Shown: positions 38,501 to 50,700 of the stretch, in pieces | How positions within the stretch are numbered: position 1 is the stretch's first letter | How the letters are laid out: each line of letters begins with the position of its first letter | DNA from: Klebsormidium nitens | Taxonomy: Eukaryota > Streptophyta > Klebsormidiophyceae > Klebsormidiales > Klebsormidiaceae | DNA length: 62,162 bases | NCBI GenBank assembly: GCA_000708835.1 | Contig: DF237481.1 | Coordinates: 1 to 62,162, forward strand | Reading direction: 5' to 3' | The notes under the pieces: generated by a model | Seen by the model: the letters and a program-made list of their open reading frames with translations, nothing else | Told to the model about the DNA's origin: nothing | The model's database searches: none | Translations under genes and position numbers: made by a program

Positions 38501-39152
38501 ACAGAGTCGGGGCTCGGATCAGGATGCTGCTCCTCGAAAAGGACACTCCAAAGTCGGAGCAACAGAAAGCCGCCAGGCCGCGAACCCCCCGCAGCGAATG
38601 ACAGATGCTGACACTGCCGCGAAAGATCGAAGCGCTCGGGGCTTTGCCCCGGGAGCCCAGCAGAGTGCTGAAAGCGTCAGACTTTTCGGGCTGAAGGCGG
38701 TGAACGAGAGCGGCGAGAATTCTGACACCTGGGCGACAAAAGACCGAAAAGCAAACGCTGCTGAAAGCATCAGACCCAGTGGCCGTGAGGTGGGGCTGAA
38801 GGCGGCAGACGAGAGCGTCGAGATTCCTGGCACCCGACTGAACGGAGGCCGCAAAGAACACGATTCCGAAAGGGGGACAGCTTATGATGACAAAGGCGTG
38901 GTCGTGACCGGAAGCCGCTCGGTCGAGCGCCCGGAAGTTCCGCGGGCGCAATATCACAGCGCGGAATCTCTGAGCTCTGCCTCGGAGGACATACCCGAGC
39001 AGCTGTGGAAGGACGACCCGGCCGTTGACATCAGCAAGAAAAGCTTTGTAGAGAGGTCAGTTATGAAGGCTACAAAGGAGGAGCCTGTGTTTGCACATGG
39101 AAACGATTCAAAAATTGTGGAGCCTAGAGTAGCGTACAAAGCGCAATCTTAG
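35511..39152 (+). CDS. Unknown protein with conserved helical N-terminal half and long disordered C-terminal tail
   Basis: Exons 35511-35749, 36305-36404, 36830-36933, 37396-37602 and 37979-39152 keep phase and give 607 residues if translation starts at the ATG at 35511. An alternative is that the exon begins at the acceptor just before 35572 and the true start lies upstream. The first 270 residues look like one folded domain: FCHHVWDYKYPPPLIIEING, YGPPKLVAGVAYNMYYGLLR, PALFAYMEELEALRGLLRA, then a helical segment ending in YEKLISETR and DHGPFAQLAKTLIIEELRA. I do not recognise the family; the repeated helix pattern loosely recalls ciliary or cytoskeletal proteins, which is speculation. The last 380 residues are charged and Ser/Gly-rich with degenerate repeats such as AESVRLFGLKAVNESGE and AESIRPSGREVGLKAADES. 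The exon model is well supported; the function is unknown. Confidence 0.7.
35986..36057 (-). pseudogene. Degraded tRNA-Lys(UUU), bacterial/mitochondrial type
   Basis: The minus strand reads GGGTGCGTAGCTCAGTTGGC at the 5' end, a CTTTTAA anticodon loop and a GCAGG-TTCGAGC T arm. D arm, anticodon loop and T loop are intact. The acceptor stem (GGGTGCG with GATTCCT) has several mismatches, and the anticodon and T stems each have one. The D-arm and variable-region sequences match the plant mitochondrial/bacterial tRNA-Lys type as I recall it, rather than the eukaryotic cytosolic type, which begins GCCC. It lies antisense in the first intron of the 35511-39152 gene. It is most likely a transferred, decaying copy. 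Confidence 0.75.
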
Positions 39153-40329
39153 CTCGTTCGGATGGTCGGTTGTATCTGGACCCGTCAGCGGTCCTCATTC
39201 TGCCACCGTAAGCGGCAGAGGCAGATCTCGGTTGTCGCGGGACCGCGCCGCGGGGCTTCCATTGACTCACTCGATTGCGCTCGCTTTTCAGAAATCCTTC
39301 GAGCCTCAGTAAGATATGACGCGCTTCGTCCACGAAATGAAGACCTTTTTGTGTCCTGAAAAGGCATCCGCTGGCGCGACCCGTTAACGAAAAGAGTGCT
39401 TGTCTGCGGCAGTAACCGATATGCGGCCCTCTATGAGCTTGCAAGTACGATGATTCTATGCCCAGGCTCCTCTTCCATTGTACATGCAGCTTGTCGATCA
39501 GATAAGGGCATCGCGAGCTAGCATGCGTACGATAATGACCCGTCTGCGAGCATGCTATTTTTGCACGCAAGTTCGAGATCAACTTACCGTATATGAATGT
39601 ACAAGATCTCATCGCATCATAATCTAATTGTTGTGCAATTACAATTGCACGTCACATGAGGGCATCGCACATGCAGACTGAGACAGAAGAGCGGCCGCCT
39701 GACTTGATGCCTATATATATGCTCTACAAGTACGCAATGTCTTGCTTTTGAAGATTGGATAACCATATAGGTAGAACCATGCAGCACATGTACACGATCG
39801 CCATGACCAGCAGCTCGCCGCAGCGCCATGCATGTTGGCCGTTTTATCCTTGAACTAAAAACGGATCAGAATCAGAACCGACTCGGCGATGCAGACACAA
39901 TCGTTAGACTAGTATCGTCGAGCCGGCGCGGCTATACTCGTCTTTCCAACACAACTCACATCAAACTCGGCCACCTGAACACGGGATAAGCTAATGCAAG
40001 CACCTCTACCGTCAATGGATCGGACGACCACTTCCTTAGTTGTCTCCTTAATGTACAAACATATTATACAAGAGGCTCCTCTATCTATCTATCTGATTCC
40101 AGCGGTTGTGTCGCAAGTTCGCTAGAATCATCAAGAAAGATCGAGAGCAAAAATACCGCACGTTAGGTCACTCAAACCGCAGTCAGTCCAGTGTAACCAG
40201 TACTGTAACCCTTACTGTAACCCAACGGTAAACATCAACGCCGTCATATATAGCCGTACTCTCATAATCCCTCGAGCAAGATAGGTCAAGATCAACCCAA
40301 CACCAGCTTAGACTCGCTAGCGAAAACGG
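39153..40329. other. Tail-to-tail intergenic region
   Basis: This holds the 3' ends of the unknown plus-strand gene and the minus-strand GT61 gene. There is a short TATATATATA tract near 39711 and a CTAT microsatellite at about 40079-40093. No gene was recognised. Confidence 0.5.
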
Positions 40330-43300
40330 TTAAAGTCGATCCACCGTCTCAGTAACGCCGCCATGCCCGAGCAACGTCTGCCGAGCCTCCCGGAAAACCC
40401 CCCGCACTCGTTCTTCCTTCAGCCGTACGTTCTGCTCGCGCAGATATAACCGGTCCCCGTCCGCCCACCCGCCCCTCCATACGCTCCCGGTGTCCGCCAT
40501 AACCGGGTCGTCCAACGCGTACTTATCTAGGAGGCTGCTCTCCGCAGCCTCGATCTCATACGCTATGTAGTGTAGCCCGTGTTCACGTGCCGGCATTCCG
40601 TCGTACACCTCGGCAACGCGCCGGACGCCCCAGGGGACCACCTGCGTCCGGAAGATGACACGTGGCGTTGAGTCGAGAATCGAGCGAGGCAATCTGAGGA
40701 GACTATGGAGAAGCGTGGCGTGCTTCAAGAGGGTGTATGCACAACCCTGTCTCAAATGGAGTCAGAGAGCGACCGTGAGACGGCCAGCTTGCTCCCGCCA
40801 AGGAACAAGAGGCAAGAGTCTATCCACGTCGGGGCGACTTTCAAGTTCAGCATCCGTTTGTACGGTCGCCGCGTGCTCACACAGTTAACACGCCTCCTTC
40901 AAATGAAGAAACAACACACAAAATAAATAAAGGTTCGAGGAGAGTTCTGATGCGCATTGAACAAAGAGGAGACCCGTCGTGATTTGCACGTAGAAACAGG
41001 GGCACAAACGTTCCAGAAAGGAATGAGCGGAGGGTGGTGGGATAACAAAGCGGCAAAGCTTGCTTTCGCAAGAACGGGCACCCACAAAAGCCATGGCGCG
41101 CGCCCCGATTCACTAATGCCAGAGCCAGAGCGGTTTCAAAATATTCGGGACCGCAAACTCGCGGTACCCACCTGGATGAGCGCGGCCCCCGGGCGCATGA
41201 AGACGAAGTACGTCAGCGCCGCGCCGTGCACGCCCATCAGGACGTCCAAACCCTGGACCGTCCGAAACACCTCCTGCAAAAGTTCGGACGCTTCATTAGG
41301 CACATCTTCTGGGGGTCCGGAAACTAGAGCGAAGCAGCTTGAGCGGTGGATGCACATAGATCGATTTCAGCGATCGTGCACGCCCATCCGGACGCCAAAC
41401 CCTGCATCGTCCGAAACACCTCCTGCAAAAGTTCGGACGCTTGGGTAGGCGCAGCGTGGAGGCTCCAAAACAAGGTAAGCGAATTGAGCGGTGCGTTCCT
41501 AAAGTTTGGATTTGAGCCGAAGGTCGGTTGAAAGAAGCGTCCGCTTGAATTGAACAAAGTCCCGGTTTAAATCCGGTTTGAAAGGCAGTCTGCTGGACTT
41601 CGCAGACAGGGGATAGCAGCTGCGGCCTCTAGTATGTTTGCAACGCTACATCGAATGTCTCTGATACGATCCTCTTTGGTTGATGTAAGAAGCGAAGTCT
41701 TGAGAATTGAGCGCTCTTGAAATGAAGCTGCGGGAACGAATTTGTAACAAGCGGACCCTCCAAACAAGATACTAAGAACCTCGCCTTCTTGCTGGTTCAA
41801 GAGAAAGGAGAAGGGACCAGTAAATGCCGGACTATCGTGACAGCCATCTAGATAAATATCTGCTTAAGGGCCCTTGTAAAGACAAAGGATGGTCGAGTGG
41901 CGTAAAGTGAAGGTCCGTTGAACACTGACGGATTCCGTGACAGAGCTTTAGATGGAGAAGGGAAGCAAGCAAAGGTGGAGCCAGTTATCTGCGAGAGCAG
42001 ATGAAGCAAACGAATCCAAAGGGTAGATGAAGCAAGATCAACAAGAAGGAAGGTGGAGCGAAGGGATCAAGGGAATTGGGAGCAAACGGAATGAAAGGAA
42101 AGAGTAAACCAATGATCTAAGAGAGAGTTTCGAACAAACGGAGTAAGAGAAAATTCGAGCAGATGAAACAAGGAAAGCCTCACTTCTAAGCTGGGCGACT
42201 CGTACGAGAACGACAGCTCCTCCACTTGGAACCCCTCCTCCTCCGCAATCTGCGCAACCCGGTCGTGGTTTTCGATAACCCGACCGGAACCGTTCCTTCG
42301 CACAATCCCCATCCGCAGCTTCCTTTGCCCGCTCAAACCCGTTTTGTTAATCCTAGTAGCCGCCTCCTGCGAGGAGTCTTGTGCGTCCGCTTCACCTCGC
42401 AACTCACCATTCTCAATCGGGCTGCCGTTGACCTGATTCCCCTCGACCGGCGTATCCTTGACCCGGTTATTATCGACCCGGTTATTGCTAACCATCCCCA
42501 GATGCTGCGCAAACATCTCGCTCATACGAGCCAACCGTACACCCCCCGGCATCCGCTCCGGGTCGACGGTCAAATACCCATGTATCTCTAACCCCACTGT
42601 TAACCGCTCTAAACACCAGCTAACCCCGCCTTCCCCCAGGTTCACCAGCGGGAACTCGGTGAAGATCTCCAGAAACCGCTGGTATTTCCGAAGCCACGGT
42701 TCAGGGGCGTCAGAAACGAAGAGCCGAACTTTGCGGTGATATCGCTCGGTAGATACGAACAGGGGGATCAGAACATCGGTAAACTCGTGGAAAGCGTTGC
42801 CGGTCCACCCCCCCGTGGAGAAGACGATGCCGGGGACGTCGGACACGTGGTCGCACTGGGGGCTGCCACGTGGCTCAAGCTCCTAAGATGGAGATGATGC
42901 TCGTTAAGGGTCGAGAGAGTCGTAAGGATGACTATCACTCAGGATTGTGGAGCGTAAGCAGTTTCTAAGTTGGCATCGTTCTTCTGAACTTGTTACGTTT
43001 TATGGCCGAACTCCGAGATGCTTATTGTGTCACTGATGATTTGCTTTCGGAGAGGCTTGCGTGGATTTATTGTGCAGTTTGTATGACCTACTCAAGATGA
43101 TTGCTCCAGTCGGTGGACCTGCGTATGCACCCACTTGCACGTTCTTCCACACCAGCTCAAACACCTAATACGGATGGCCATTACGTCCGCACCGAAAAGA
43201 AGAGCGCACTTGAAATGAACAGCACAACAGGTATACGCAATTTCCTAACCTTAATTTCCTAACTCCCAACTTTACCCAGGTCTCAGCAATCTCACTTGCG

Positions 43301-45722
43301 CGCTCTTGGACACCAGCTCGAACTCCGAAATGCGCGCAGTCAACATGTCAATATCCAGAAAACAGCGCAGTCAAAACGTGAGGCTTGACAAGTGTAAGCA
43401 GCGCAGCACCAAAAAGATCTTCCCCTTAACATTTCCATTATATCACAGCAACTCGCTTGCACGGTCCTGAAAGTCATCTCGTACTCTTTGATCGGGCAGG
43501 CATCATGTTCGCATTTATAAGATCAGCACGATGAAAAAGAACGGCTTGTTGCGCAGCACCCAGAATAAGGCAAACTCCAATTATGTCAAATGTCTCAAGT
43601 GGCGCAACTCACTTGCATATTCTTTGATACCAACTCGTACTCCGTGATCCGAGCAGCCATCATGTCCGCATCGTACTTTCTCGGTTGCGGCCGGACGCGC
43701 ATCGACGGGCCCAGCGGCTCTTCCCTATGCGTGTACACTTCCACCACAGTGGAACCGGTCTGGATTCGGACCGTCCCGTTCAGCCGACAAACGTCCGTCA
43801 TCCAGGAGCTCCTGTCGCACCCAAACTCCTCTTTGGGGGCCTCCTCAAAAGTGAGATCATTTGTCACAGACTCGTGGGTGCTTTCCTTCTTCGGGGCCTC
43901 TTCTTTCTTGGGGGTTTGTTTAGGCGTCGTTTCCGCATCTGCACCGCTAGGGACCTCTTCATCTTTGGGGGTTTGTCTGGGCTTCGTTTCTGTGCCCCCC
44001 TCGCTGGGGCCCTCTTTTGTGGGGGCTCCACCGTAGTGCTTTTGTTGCCCCTCGCTGCTGGCCCCTTTTTCTTCAAGTGTTTTGTTGGACTCACTTGGCA
44101 ACCCAATACTGCCACTGGCTTCTTTCTGGGGGGTTTTGCTAAGCTCTTCCGGCATACCCCCCTGGCTAGAGGGATCCCCCTGAGTGGGCTCCTTCCCTTC
44201 CCCCTCGCTCCTTCCTCCGGCAGGACCCCCCTGGTCTCCTTGCCCTGCTTGTTCTTCAGAATGCTCCCCACTACTTGGTGTGGATTGAACAGAACTTGTT
44301 GCATTGATCCCCATCATCTCTGCGCTTCGCTTTACTCTGTCAGAGACGGACCCTCCTTTTGACTCTTCTTTGTCCTGGCTCGCTGCCTTGCCCTTCAAGA
44401 GAGGTGTGTCAGCGTTACTTGACTCCTGGCTTGGCTTGGGGCTTAACCCAAAACTCAACTCCATTCTTGTCCAGTCTGCTTTTCCCACACGTCCATTGCA
44501 CAGGGATGCTTGTCCCCACCCCTGGAACAGCTGCCATGACCCGCACTCTCCTGACATCATCACTGGAACAGAACAAAAACAGATGTCAGAGAAATGGTTG
44601 TGGAGTGCCGGTTGGAGAAATCTGGTTCAGCTCATGCATGATTGGCACTTGCACCTGTGTGTGAAAGAAATGGTCAATAATGTATAAATGCTCCATATGC
44701 AGATAAGTCTTGGCAGTTTTTTCTGTGCGGAAACCCAATGTTTTGAGCTTGAAGATTCACAGATGTTAGGTGGAAATACCAAGTACAGTCGTTTGTTGCA
44801 AGCCCTAACGAGCATGACTTGTTTCCCCCCTCGCTCCCGTCAGCAGCTCAATCAAATGAAGCATGCATTTGCAAGCACTCCATTCAGCAAGCGGGCCTCG
44901 TACAAGACATTCAAGCGGTTCGGAAATCATCGAAGCAGAGGTGGGCATTCAGCGCCCAACTAGGATTGCACGCAATGCATTCGCCACATGCCAAAATGTT
45001 ATGCTGTCTCCTAGATGATGTGACAAGCAATCTGATGTGCTGCCAGCATGAGTCGGAAGACACGAAAAGACCAGCGCGTGAGTTTTTGGCTCACTCTATC
45101 CAGACACCAGACCTGGGGGAGTCCCTATCATTTCTACAGTGTCAACATTCAGTTCCCCTGGATAAGGTGATACTTTGCTACATTGAGTTGAACTCTTATT
45201 ATCAAGTTTCCTGTCACCACAAGAAGCATTTCCTTCATCAAAGATGACAAATTGTTTGAAATCTACAAAGAAACCCGACTGCTTGGTTCAACCCCACTCT
45301 GCCTGTCCAGATTCCTAAGGATCAGCTCCTAGACAAATAGCGCATATCCGGGGAGTCCCCCTCAAAGCCCACAGCGGGCAGCTGACGACATCAGAAGCTA
45401 AAGTATACACATAGGTTCATGGCGAAGCTTGAAGAATCACACCATCACATCAGCAGCTACAGATTAACAGCTTGAGAAGTGCAGCTACTAAACATCTGGG
45501 GAACACTCTTTTTTATTCAATCTTCTTCTATTTTCAAGTGTTCTGAGCTGCGAGTACCCTCAGAAAAAGAAGGGGAACAAGAGGGCAGGGGAAGTGAGCC
45601 CTACATGACCCAGGGTCCTCATTTGCAAGCCTCTTGCCCAGCAGAATGCCCCCCACAATCAAGACTAAGATCAGCACCTGTATGCCCAGTAGTAGCTTGG
45701 GCTTCCTTGTACAGATCTTCAT
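40330..45722 (-). CDS. GT61-family glycosyltransferase, type II membrane protein
   Basis: GT61 enzymes transfer pentoses (xylose or arabinose) to xylan or N-glycans in the Golgi, or GlcNAc in EOGT; the substrate here cannot be told. Five exons join in phase: 45722-45605, 44562-43613, 42882-42184, 41273-41172, 40641-40330 (stop TAA), giving 726 residues. A signal anchor follows the start (KPKLLLGIQVLILVLIVGGI). Residues about 40-285 form a Pro/Glu/Lys/Ser-rich stem with imperfect repeats (KPRQTPKDEE, TPKQTPKKEE). The catalytic part starts near residue 288 (CDRSSWMTDVC) and contains the GT61 hallmarks FSTGGWTGNAFHEFTDVLIP, LRMGIVRRNGSGRV, GFQVEEL, DVLMGVHGAALTYFVFMRPG and LIQVVPWG, ending in a normal C terminus (YIAYEIEAAESSLL). 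A low-complexity Asn/Val insert (NNRVDNNRVKDTPVEGNQVN) separates two conserved blocks. Confidence 0.93.
41371..41520 (-). repeat. Upstream copy of the acceptor junction of GT61 exon 41172-41273
   Basis: About 70 bp with the acceptor and exon start recur at a 149-bp offset (junction 41422 against 41273). CCGAAACACCTCCTGCAAAA and GTTCGGACGCT are unchanged. One deleted base (GTCC to GCC) shifts the frame. The flanking intron, including TTGAGCGGTG, is copied too. Confidence 0.93.
43120..43520 (-). repeat. Three downstream copies of the donor junction of GT61 exon 43613-44562
   Basis: The exon's 3' end plus donor recur with junctions at 43457, 43295 and 43135, at steps of 156, 162 and 160 bp. All keep CTTGC next to the junction and variants of CCAGCTCGTACTCC and CATCATGTCCGCA. 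The nearest copy carries GC in place of GT at the donor; the next two keep GT. This is the most regular array in the window. Confidence 0.85.
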
Positions 45723-46279
45723 TATGAACGAGCTCCTTTCTTTCTAGGGAGCCCAATTCTTGGACTCACTCCTTGGACGTTACGGGCATTTCACTGAAAT
45801 ATAAGCTCACTGCAGAGCATTGGCTCAATCCCATAGCAAAGCGCTTCACGTGCGCTCTGAGCATCCTGCTCTGATCCTGCCAGCAACAACTTCAAGATCA
45901 AGACAAGCTGGTGTTGATTGGTCTTGCGGAGCTCTCCGTCCGACGCCATTTTCATTTGCGAGTCCTCACACATGACCGGAACTCTCATAGCACTGATCTC
46001 CTGACACTATCTACTCTTGAACTCTCGTCCAGCAGTCTATACGGTACATTGATCGTGTGTGTGGTGTTCCGGCCCTCGTGCTCCGTTCACAGGTGCATGA
46101 GCACATATCCAGGTTCCGGAAGCTCTGACGACAAGTGACGAGCACACTGCATGGTGGAAGCTGCCGACAGCAGCAGCAGCCGACTCCCGAGTGAAATTGT
46201 GCCATATCCCGGCGGCCGACTGCCGCAGTCACGGTGTCGCCGCCACTGTCGCCCTGGCCCCTGAGCCCGGGGGACTTCC

Positions 46280-46299
46280 GACTCGGCGGTCGCCGAGTC
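46280..46299. repeat. Near-perfect 20-bp palindrome
   Basis: GACTCGGCG and CGCCGAGTC flank a 2-base centre in a GC-rich block upstream of GT61. It could form a cruciform or bind a dimeric factor. Confidence 0.85.
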
Positions 46300-46488
46300 C
46301 GAGTACGTCGGCGAGTGATCACCAGCCTCCTGGTTTTCCGGGCACGTTCGAATTGCGCGAACGTCTATCATCCCGTTGGTCTGAGTTTTGAGATACTGAT
46401 CGACGCTCACGATCAGTCTGAATCTGCTTCCAAGGGCATCGAACGGTCTGTATGAGTCGGCTTGACCAAAATAACCACCGTCACGTTA

Positions 46489-46859
46489 TTAAACCACCAC
46501 CGGGGGTATAAATAGTGCTGGTTACCAGCTTTGCCATAATCACCTTTCGCAACTTGAAAATTGCGACGGGCGCATTGGGGCGCAACACTTACAACAAGGT
46601 CCTCCGCCAGCAGAAAAACAAGCCGTTTCTTTCCGTTTTGAGCGGCGGTTTCGACCTGGCCTCGCTCTGTTGACTAAAGTCGAGCGATAGAAAGAAAGAC
46701 CGCCGAAAACAGCGAAGTAATGCTTCTGTTTTCGGATTTATAAGCTCAAATTCCAATAAGTTGGAAGCATGCGCCTTCGGGCCGAAATTTGAATTCCGGT
46801 GGCCGTTGGCGAGAATGACAGCCGGTTTGCCCCAAGTTATACCCCCGGTGGTGGTTTAA
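46489..46859. mobile_element. Non-autonomous TTAA-flanked inverted-repeat element (piggyBac-like MITE candidate)
   Basis: Both ends carry a perfect inverted repeat of 23 bp counting the outer TTAA: TTAA then ACCACCACCGGGGGTATAA at 46489-46511, and its exact reverse complement at 46837-46859. Reading TTAA as the target duplication leaves a 363-bp element with 19-bp termini, the TTAA duplication being typical of piggyBac-type elements. There is no open frame for a transposase. The inside is self-complementary in part (GTTTTGAGCGGCGGT against ACCGCCGAAAAC). A TATAAATA sits at the left terminus and would be able to act as a TATA box. Confidence 0.75.
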
Positions 46860-47713
46860 GGTACATTACGGGATGTGTTCAAATGTCCAAGTCAACGCTG
46901 AGAGCGTTTACGTTGCAGCTGAGTCTGCGTCAGCTTTCTAAGAAGTCACTTTCTGAATCAATTTCTATGAAGTCACAGAGCATGTCCGAGTACCCTAGGT
47001 GCAGCGCTGAAGACTGAATCAAAGAAGCCAAAGTTTCATATGAAAGCGGCATGACATACTTGCTAGATAGCATATTCGAAGATTCACAGTGTTTGAGCGA
47101 TATATTACCGCGTAAGTGCCGCATAATTCAAGGCGCATAAACGCCTACGATTTGTTGCACGCGACATTGCATGCACTGGCACAGTGACAACGACATACGG
47201 CGGTATATTATATGCCACAGCTGTCGGTGATTGTCTTGGTCCTTGGAACCGGCAGCCACTGAGCCATGCATGTACTCATGTATCATGCGCTTTATGGAGC
47301 CAGCGAATCAAACCAGGCCTTTGATTGACAACAAATCACTTGCGAGTATGTACCTGCAATCGTTGCAATGTGGTACGCTGATCTCATCCGAATGAATGAT
47401 AGTACTCCAAGCTTTTGAAGATACGAACATTGAGGATCATCAAATCATGTGCGTTTCAACATTCCATACTGACACAAAACAACCATCACTGTGCCTTTCA
47501 GCGCTGACTTTGTCCTTAAAACTAGATCGACCTTTCTTTGTCGTTGCTGTCATCAAACATGCGCATGCGAACGACATCCTCAGCACACTGAATGCATAAT
47601 CGACACCATTGAACTCGTCAAAAGGCCTGAACGAGGCTAGCAAACACCGAGCAGTGCCGGTTAGCATCCATTTGAAACTACCGAAGCAATGGGCGATGTT
47701 CCCAATGGAATGC

Positions 47714-50700
47714 CTACCTCAGGTGCAACAAGAGAGTGTCAGGCGCCTCTAAGTACCGCTTCCATGCTTGACAGAATGAAGCTATGCTTGCCCCATCAAT
47801 TACTCGGTGATCAGCGGACCAACTAACCTGCAGAGTTCCAACCAGAAAACGGCTTTATCGTCAACATGCTTGTAGGAGATGCAATTGATCCATCAGATCA
47901 GCGTGTCAAGCATTTGCGTTCCGAAGCGAGCGGAATTTACAAGTAGACCCATCGCGAACCTCTTAAAGCTTGCTGAATGAGGAGGAAGAGCGACTCTGTA
48001 CTTTCTCTGGGACCCTGAGGATCAGGGATGAAGGTCGGATCCAAAGAAGCCCAACAAAGACAGTGAGTCGCGCTTTCAAAGCAGATCCAAGCAAATCCGA
48101 AACATCGAGCAACGCAAAGTGGGGCTTGACGGTGAGGAAAGTTTGGACGTTTGGACGCCTGTCCTCAAATAAGCAGAAGCTTGGATTGAGATTTGAAGTA
48201 GCCCTTAAGTTTCTCACAAGTACGTGCTAGCCAACAACTTCCGCTCCATGTGGCGTGGATCACAAACCTTGCTCGAACACCATTTCGATTTGGAATCACT
48301 TTCAAGCCGTCCCTCTGCTCGAAGTCGTTAACCTATAGCTCTGCTGAATCTCGATTATACGAGGCCTGGCTTCGGGAAAGTCGCACTTGACCCTCTTTGG
48401 GAGAGAGCCCCGCACCTTCGCAAACACGTGCGTGCTTAGGGGTTGCTTATAACGACCCGCAAGACCCGCGGTTACGGCCAAGTTGCTTGAGAATCTCCAT
48501 AGAATTTTCACAGAACTCGCACGCTGCAAGTTGTTGCAAGCAAATGGAATCAAGTTTCCTTGTTTCCGTGTTTGGACAGGTCGGAGAACGAAGCACCGCT
48601 CTCCCTGTGGTCCTTACCAGCACGATCGCGTGACTTATTGAGCAGGTTCGGAAAGTCGAAGTCATGCATACGTACGATGTACGAACAATCCAATATCAGT
48701 AGAGACTACAAGAGAGCCCAACAAAAGAACGAAAGGAATAAATGGATGAAAGGAATGAAAAGAAAGGAAAGATGGAAAGAAATGGACGCCGCACGGCCTC
48801 AACTCCCCCTCCCCCCCCTCACCTGCATTACTGCCACTGGCCGCAGCTCTCCCCCCCGGTACCGAGGCAGCGTTTGCACCTTTCCCAGAGCGACGATGGC
48901 GACTTCGGGCAGATTGATGAGGGGCGTAGCGTATGTACCCCCTATCGTGCCCACGTTTGACACGGTGATTGTGCCCCCCTTCAGGTCGTGGTCGGGCAGC
49001 CGGCCCGCTTTGGCGAGGCCCTGGAGCCGCTGCATTTCCTGAGCAATCTGCAAAGAGACGATACTTTGCAAGTTGTGCGCCCTGGAAAATTTCAGGCTTT
49101 TTGCGGTTTCGGAAAGGGCTTTTGGAATCTCTTGGGGGAGCGGTATAGGTGGTGGAGAAGGGGAGTGCAGTTGCGAGCAGCGAAGGGTTGCGAAAAGCCT
49201 CTCACTGAGCAGAAGATAGGAAAGCGTGACAAACAGAAATAAAATCAACGGCGTGTCGTGAATGGGTGTACGACGAGTTCTTTATCTCGGTTTCAGGACG
49301 GCAATTGTGGAGTCTACAAACTGGTGCAGACCTGGATCAGCGCGGGCCGAGGACCGCCAAGAACGCAGCTGCGACATTTGACTCATGCACTCAGCGCCCA
49401 AGTAGACTCTTTTTGAAGTAGTCGTACGACTCGCGACAACTTTCCAGTGCTTTTTTCGTGATTTTCAAGATGCGGCGACCAAGAATTCGTACGCCGCTTC
49501 TGAGTGGTCGCCAAAAGCTCACCTGTTTAACGGTAAGGTCTTGGCAATTCTTTACGTTGGGCACCACTAGGCCTTGGGGCGTTGCCATGGCAACTCCAAT
49601 GTTGTGGGACGCTGCAGGGCAGAGGAGGCAACGATGCTTCATTGCATTGGTTAACGAAGGTTAAAGAAGCTGCCCCCTGGCCTCTTTTCTGGAAGAACAA
49701 CATATCGACCAAGGAACGAGGCGTCCGCAGGAACTTGCATTGAACGTTGCAAATTTAGCGAAGCCAAACTACGTCACGGACGTAATCGCCGGGAACGATC
49801 TGCCAAATACAAGGCACAACATTTGCAGGAGGTCAACATGAACAGCCAGCACATTCTGACAGGTGCAGGATATGTGCAGCTTGTGACATGCAAGCGTCGT
49901 CTGCTGGGGGTCAAGCCTGAAAACAACTCAAAAGAGAATATGGGGGGATGGCTTCTAAGTGCGGCCGCCAATGAGGAAAGAGATTGTGACGAGGAAGTAC
50001 CACCGCAACGAACCTTTTTCTGCCAAACTTTTTTCGAACGCTTAGTCTCCGTGCGGGAGACCCGTGTGCTGGACTCATTCAGACCAGTGCGATGGAAACG
50101 ATCAACGATCTCTGCTTTGTCGACCACATTTGGGAAAGAAGCGAACCCACCTCGGCAGGTCAGCTCCGTCGCATCCGCGTTCACCGTCGCGTTCACCTCC
50201 GGAAAGTCCCGCAGCGCAGCCGATAGCGCCTTCATGATCAGCGGCATGTACGTCACCTTGACATCAGCGCCCCCAGCCACTGCCGCGGCCGCCTGAAACC
50301 AGCAGACATTCTTGAGTCTTGGGCTATCTTGAAACCGCACTTTCAGGTCTCCAAGTAAAGAAGGTATTCCATGTGCTCACTGAGCTTATTGGATGTAGAT
50401 ACCCGCACACGCCCCACGAATGACGTCACCGTCTTTCTGACTCCTCGTAAACGGAGTCTACGACCGTCACGGCACTTGCTTTGCCGAATGCCGCAGAAAA
50501 GAACGAGGCACAAGGCAACCGTGCCAGCCTGGAACAGGTGCGAAGAACTAGGTATGGAGACGGAAACCAGACCTGTAGCCGCGTCCGCAGCTCCACCAGC
50601 CGGTCCATGTCGATCTCCTCGCAGAAGGTGAAGTGCGGGACCTCATTCGCGGCCGCCATGCTCTTAGCCATGGCGCGCCGATAGCCCCTGCGTGACGTCA

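Larger units (their letters stand above)
45723..47713. other. Intergenic region between GT61 and the E2 gene
   Basis: The region is upstream of the GT61 start and downstream of the E2 stop. It contains a GC-rich block with a 20-bp hairpin (46280-46299) and a 371-bp inverted-repeat element (46489-46859). No coding gene was recognised. Confidence 0.5.

Noticed and set aside
40079-40093. Short CTAT repeat
   Set aside because: Ordinary microsatellite of three units; noted only in the intergenic entry.
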